Shown in pieces: positions 60,695-64,000 of a stretch of 64,000 nucleotides of DNA; within the stretch, counting starts at the first letter, position 1; the number at the start of each line of letters is the position of its first letter. The notes under the pieces were generated by a model. It saw only the letters and a list, made by a program, of their open reading frames with translations. It was not told the DNA's origin and searched no databases. A program made the position numbers and the translations under genes. The stretch is from Rhodospirillales bacterium (GTDB lineage: Bacteria > Pseudomonadota > Alphaproteobacteria > Rhodospirillales > Casp-alpha2): contig JAJFII010000057.1 in assembly GCA_021775095.1 (NCBI GenBank), forward strand, positions 62,001 through 126,000. The letters run 5' to 3'.

Positions 60695-62941
60695 ATGAAT
60701 AAGATGTCAAACGAACTGCCGGCGGGCGGGTTCTTTGGTAATTTGCGTGGGGATGTGTCGGGCGGATTGTCGGCGGCGATTATCGCCCTGCCCGTCGCCA
60801 TCAGTTGTGGGGTCGTCGCCTTTTCTCCCCTGGGCCGCGAAAACGTTGGTTTCGCCGCCCAGGCCGGATTGGTTTCGGCAATTTTTATCACCGCCATTGC
60901 CGCCCTGTCCGGCGGCTCCCGATACCAGGTGTCCGGTCCTAAGAGTTCCCTCGCGGTCATTCTTGCGGCAACTCTGGCCGGTTTGATAGCGGACCCGTTA
61001 ATGCCGGAAGGGGTGGTTGCGCGGACCAACACAGCCATCGTCCTGGTATTTCTCTGTGTGGTTCTGGCCGGGGTCATGCAAATCCTGTTTGGCCTGATCC
61101 GTCTCGGCAGCATCATAAAATTTATCCCCTTTCCGGTTACCGCCGGATTTATCAATGGTCTGGCATTTCTTATTATCTTCAGTCAGTTGCCGCAATTTAT
61201 CAAAATCAGCGGTCCCGATGTGATGGCGGTCTTAACGGATGGGGCATTGATCAAACCAAAGGTCGTCCTGGTAACCGGCGTAACCATCATCGCCATGTGG
61301 CTGACCCGGTTTTGGCTGCGCCGTGGCGGAGACGCAATTATTGCCCTTTTGATCGGAACGGGAACTTATTATCTGGTGGCCCGCTGGTTCGGCCCCGAAG
61401 CCATGGGTTCAACCATTGGTCTGGTCCCCACGGATATTCCTTATCCCCATCAAATGTTTAATTTCTGGGTCTTAAAAAATGATCCGAATATCGATTTGCT
61501 GCTTTTGAAAATCCTGCCGTCGGCATTTATTCTGGCTATTCTCGGATCTATTGAATCGCTATTGAGCGCCGTTGCCATGGATGCGCGCGCCGACAGTCAT
61601 CATCGCAGCAACCGGGAATTGATCGGTCAGGGATTGGCTAATGTGGTGTCCGGCGGATTTGGTGGTTTGGCAGGCGGCGGATCCCCGTCGCGCAGTTTGG
61701 CAAACTACAACGCCGGCGGGCGGACCCGTTTATCCAGTCTTGTCATGGCCCTGTTTTTTGTTCTGATCATGATCTATGCAAGCCCCATTGTTGCCAAAAT
61801 TCCGCTTGCTGTTACGGCTGGAATTTTGATTGTTTATGCCGTCCGGATGATTGACGGCTGGTCGCGGCAACTGGTCAGCAAGTTAGGACGGGAAGGAAAT
61901 GCCCGCAATCGGCGGGATGTGATCCTGAATCTGGGGATTGTTGGTCTGGTCACTGTGTTAACTGTCACGACCAACCTGTTGCTCGCCGTTGGCGTAGGCT
62001 TTGCCGTTGCCTCGTTCCTGTTTATCATTCGTTCCGGCCAGTCGCCTGTATATCGCCAGTACACGGGCGGGCAGGTTCATTCGAAGAATGCCCGGCCCCT
62101 TGAGGTGATGGAAATCCTCAAGGAAAAAGGCCAAAGTATTTACATCATTGAGGCGCGCGGCCCGATTTTTTTTGGTTCCGCAGAAAAACTGGCATCGGAA
62201 ATTGAGGCGATCAGAGACGCCGCAAGCATTCTCATTTTGGACCTGCGGCGGGTTACCGAGATTGACGCCACGGGAGCCAATATTTTGCGGCGGCTGCAAA
62301 AACAATTCGCCCGCCGCAATAAAAAATTTCTGCTCAGCCATTTGAATCCGGACCGTCACTTGTCGGCCTTTCTTGAGGATATGGAGGTCATAACAGGAGA
62401 AACCCAACCGTCGATCTTTTCGGACCTGGACAGGGCCCTGACCTGGGCCGAAGACCAAATATTGGAAACCCAGGCGGTTCCTAAGGATTTCGATCAGGAA
62501 ATCGCCCTGGAGGATCTGGAAGTTTTTGTCGGTATGGAAAAGGCCCATTTTGACATTCTGCGCCAGATGTTGGTGCGCGAGCACCACGGCAAAGACCAAT
62601 GTATATTTGAAGAAGGCAGCAGCGGTACGGAGATGTATTTTTTGGCCTCTGGATCGGTCAGTGTGGTTGGCAATTTGCCTGATAGTGATCGAAAGGTCCG
62701 GTTTACGGGAATTGGACCCGGTGTGGTCTTTGGCGAAATGGCGATTTTGGGCAATATGCAAAGAACCGCATCTATATATGCGGATAACGACGTGGTTTGT
62801 TATTCCCTGACCAAGGAACATTTTCAGGTTCTCGGATTTGAACATCCTGATATAATTATCCGACTGTTGCTCAACATGAGTATGCAGGCGGCACATCGGT
62901 TGGAGATGACCTCCGTTCAGGTGCGCGCTCTCGAAAATTAA
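60695..62941 (+). CDS. SulP-family anion transporter with STAS and cyclic-nucleotide-binding domains
   Basis: A 748-residue inner-membrane transporter. The SulP domain (about 10-445) starts GDVSGGLSAAIIALPVAISCGVVA, with VSGPKSSLAVILAATLAGL as part of the substrate site. A STAS domain (about 465-565: SIYIIEARGPIFFGSA, ILILDLRRVTEIDATGANIL) and a cyclic-nucleotide-binding domain (about 610-735: FEEGSSGTEMYFLASGSVSV, FGEMAILGNMQRTASIYAD) follow. Sulfate, bicarbonate or another anion could be carried, gated by cAMP or cGMP. This three-part form is known in some bacteria. AGAGGGAAG precedes the ATG. The next gene starts 79 bp later and may be co-transcribed. Confidence 0.93.
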   Translation: MNKMSNELPAGGFFGNLRGDVSGGLSAAIIALPVAISCGVVAFSPLGRENVGFAAQAGLVSAIFITAIAALSGGSRYQVSGPKSSLAVILAATLAGLIADPLMPEGVVARTNTAIVLVFLCVVLAGVMQILFGLIRLGSIIKFIPFPVTAGFINGLAFLIIFSQLPQFIKISGPDVMAVLTDGALIKPKVVLVTGVTIIAMWLTRFWLRRGGDAIIALLIGTGTYYLVARWFGPEAMGSTIGLVPTDIPYPHQMFNFWVLKNDPNIDLLLLKILPSAFILAILGSIESLLSAVAMDARADSHHRSNRELIGQGLANVVSGGFGGLAGGGSPSRSLANYNAGGRTRLSSLVMALFFVLIMIYASPIVAKIPLAVTAGILIVYAVRMIDGWSRQLVSKLGREGNARNRRDVILNLGIVGLVTVLTVTTNLLLAVGVGFAVASFLFIIRSGQSPVYRQYTGGQVHSKNARPLEVMEILKEKGQSIYIIEARGPIFFGSAEKLASEIEAIRDAASILILDLRRVTEIDATGANILRRLQKQFARRNKKFLLSHLNPDRHLSAFLEDMEVITGETQPSIFSDLDRALTWAEDQILETQAVPKDFDQEIALEDLEVFVGMEKAHFDILRQMLVREHHGKDQCIFEEGSSGTEMYFLASGSVSVVGNLPDSDRKVRFTGIGPGVVFGEMAILGNMQRTASIYADNDVVCYSLTKEHFQVLGFEHPDIIIRLLLNMSMQAAHRLEMTSVQVRALEN

Positions 62942-63020
62942 CCAGGGGACGGATTATCACGGCGACCTGACACTCCTTCAGGGCATTGCAGTCCGCGACC
63001 CCGTTCTGACGCAGGAAATT

Positions 63021-63830
63021 ATGAAATTCACGGTTGTCGCGAGTATGGGTGTTGTCATGGTTTTGGGTTTTGCCATTTTCATGACGGCCTTTGTTAATGG
63101 CTCGACCTATCAGACGGTTTTCCTTGAAATGATCGAGGATCGCCTGCAAATCATCGGCGGAGATTTTAAAACCAACTTGCAAGCAACCATGGGAAAAAAT
63201 ATTCGGTTGCCCGACAAACAAATCATACAAAACCTTTTGAGGGACGCCAAAGCTGACGATAAACGGATCTTGTCTATGCAAGTGGTTGCCGCCATTGGGG
63301 ACGACGGACACGATGATTTAACAGCCCATGGCAGGCGCAGCGAAGGTCCGGAATTTATGTTTTATGGGTCGTCGCAAAAACCGCATGACCATTCCTTTTG
63401 GCATGACCAGGAAAACGCCCGGTTTGTCCTGCATATGGCCCTGACGAACCGGTTTGAGGAAAAACTCGGTCACATCGTCGTCACCTATTCAAGTGTATCC
63501 TATGATCAAAAGCGGCGGGCAATGGCCGACAGAATACGGGTTACGGCGCTGCTGGTTTTTTGCGCCACGGGCCTGTTGGCCTGTTTAGGCGTGTTCATCC
63601 TTCATCGACGCGTTGCTTTGTGTTTTGTTAAAATGGCCAGGCATTTGGACCGGTTGACATACGATCAATGGGTGCCGTTGTCAGATCCACCTGCGGCTCA
63701 TCTGGAGGAACACCGTTATCTGGAATTTAACAGCACCATTAAGTCTCTAATGAACCTGCTGGATGAGACGGATGGGCTGCAAAAAGATACGGCGGAAAAC
63801 AAATCGACGGGGGCGCACGAAGAGATATGA
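63021..63830 (+). CDS. two-TM membrane sensor-like protein
   Basis: A 269-residue protein with an N-terminal TM (about 5-25), a periplasmic domain (about 28-172) and a second TM (about 175-200: VTALLVFCATGLLACLGVFILHRRV), ending in a cytoplasmic HAMP-like linker with no catalytic domain. The periplasmic part has DGHDDLTAHGRR and YGSSQKPHDHSFWHDQENARFVLHMALTNRF, His- and Asp-rich. The next gene overlaps by four bases (ATGA), so this may be a sensor input subunit for it. Function is unknown. Confidence 0.75.
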   Translation: MKFTVVASMGVVMVLGFAIFMTAFVNGSTYQTVFLEMIEDRLQIIGGDFKTNLQATMGKNIRLPDKQIIQNLLRDAKADDKRILSMQVVAAIGDDGHDDLTAHGRRSEGPEFMFYGSSQKPHDHSFWHDQENARFVLHMALTNRFEEKLGHIVVTYSSVSYDQKRRAMADRIRVTALLVFCATGLLACLGVFILHRRVALCFVKMARHLDRLTYDQWVPLSDPPAAHLEEHRYLEFNSTIKSLMNLLDETDGLQKDTAENKSTGAHEEI

Positions 63831-64000
63831 ATTCGAATACCCCGACAAAGTCCCTGCTGGGTCAACTTCAGTTTCGTTTATTGGCCTTGACCTTCGGCTT
63901 GTTACTGACGGCGGTTGTGACCTTTGCCGACGTCAATGTTGGACACATGGAACAGGATTTGAGAGTGCCGGTTACCAGGAACCTTGCCACCATCGGCCGC
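63827..64000 (+). CDS. membrane protein, N-terminal part, cut by the window end
   Basis: Starts MNSNTPTKSLLGQLQFRLLA, then a hydrophobic segment LALTFGLLLTAVVTF, and runs off the window after about 58 residues. ATG overlaps the stop of the two-TM protein, so they are coupled. The shape fits a sensor kinase or cyclase with a leading TM helix, but no diagnostic motif is inside the window. Confidence 0.6.
   Translation, partial: MNSNTPTKSLLGQLQFRLLALTFGLLLTAVVTFADVNVGHMEQDLRVPVTRNLATIGR

Noticed and set aside
61958-62896. 312-codon frame antisense to the SulP gene
   Set aside because: It lies wholly inside a well supported gene, lacks recognisable motifs and has no ribosome site.

Overview
The window reads as one chromosomal stretch of an alphaproteobacterium, most probably of the Rhodospirillales or a close relative. 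This placement is inference, not a search result. Supporting points are a GcrA-type cell-cycle regulator, an aerobic-type CobN cobalt chelatase subunit, ATGA/GTGA/TTGA stop-start overlaps, several large PAS or CHASE2 kinases, and a one-chain methylmalonyl-CoA mutase. No complete insertion sequence, prophage, CRISPR array or rRNA operon is visible. The only RNA gene I can defend is one tRNA-Arg(CCT).

Layout. 0-10 kb: a cut class III aminotransferase, UDP-glucuronate decarboxylase, a DUF1223 protein, a four-PAS hybrid kinase, a 2-hydroxyacid dehydrogenase with a palindromic MITE/REP-like element directly upstream, a two-gene AtuA operon and a Ser/Thr phosphatase. 10-13 kb: two tandem paralogues that look like degenerate GGDEF-EAL proteins. 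13-21.7 kb: a cobalamin block, with cobT divergent from the tight operon cobS, a CobC-like phosphatase, cobU, cobW, cobN and an EamA transporter. 22-30 kb: a FecR protein with a Ser/Asn-rich tail beside a CHASE2 histidine kinase, a Sel1-repeat lipoprotein, a GFA protein, an S24-type repressor and a fusion of a degenerate metallo-beta-lactamase fold to a DHH phosphoesterase. 30-34 kb: methylmalonyl-CoA mutase with its GntR regulator, then GcrA. 34-39.7 kb: a sulfotransferase/TPR/glycosyltransferase-like fusion, an ACT-like small protein, a DUF4743 NUDIX hydrolase, YtoQ, prolyl aminopeptidase and a PagL-like lipid A deacylase, ending at the tRNA.

40-46.7 kb: a branched-chain-amino-acid-type ABC importer whose permease and both ATPases are fused in one polypeptide. 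It lies divergent from an NTF2-like protein and a cytosine-deaminase-like amidohydrolase, so the locus probably imports and hydrolyses a nitrogenous compound. 47-55.4 kb: seven genes on one strand: MgtE, a soluble MgtE paralogue, an MscS-like channel, a CorC/CNNM protein, an aspartoacylase-family enzyme, a RimK-type ATP-grasp ligase and a second, multi-repeat channel-like protein. This is the strongest candidate for a poorly described functional module. 55.7-64 kb: an orphan small regulator-like protein, a TPR-OGT (GT41) transferase, a long CbiX with a His-rich tail, a SulP transporter carrying STAS and cyclic-nucleotide domains, a two-TM sensor-like protein and the start of a further membrane protein cut by the window edge.

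B12 links three places: the cob operon (13-21 kb), the B12-dependent mutase (30.4-32.5 kb) and cbiX (59.4 kb). No cobalamin riboswitch could be recognised by eye near any of them. Protein calls rest on motif and family recognition from translation. Start codons were chosen from Shine-Dalgarno-like spacing and are stated where they matter.
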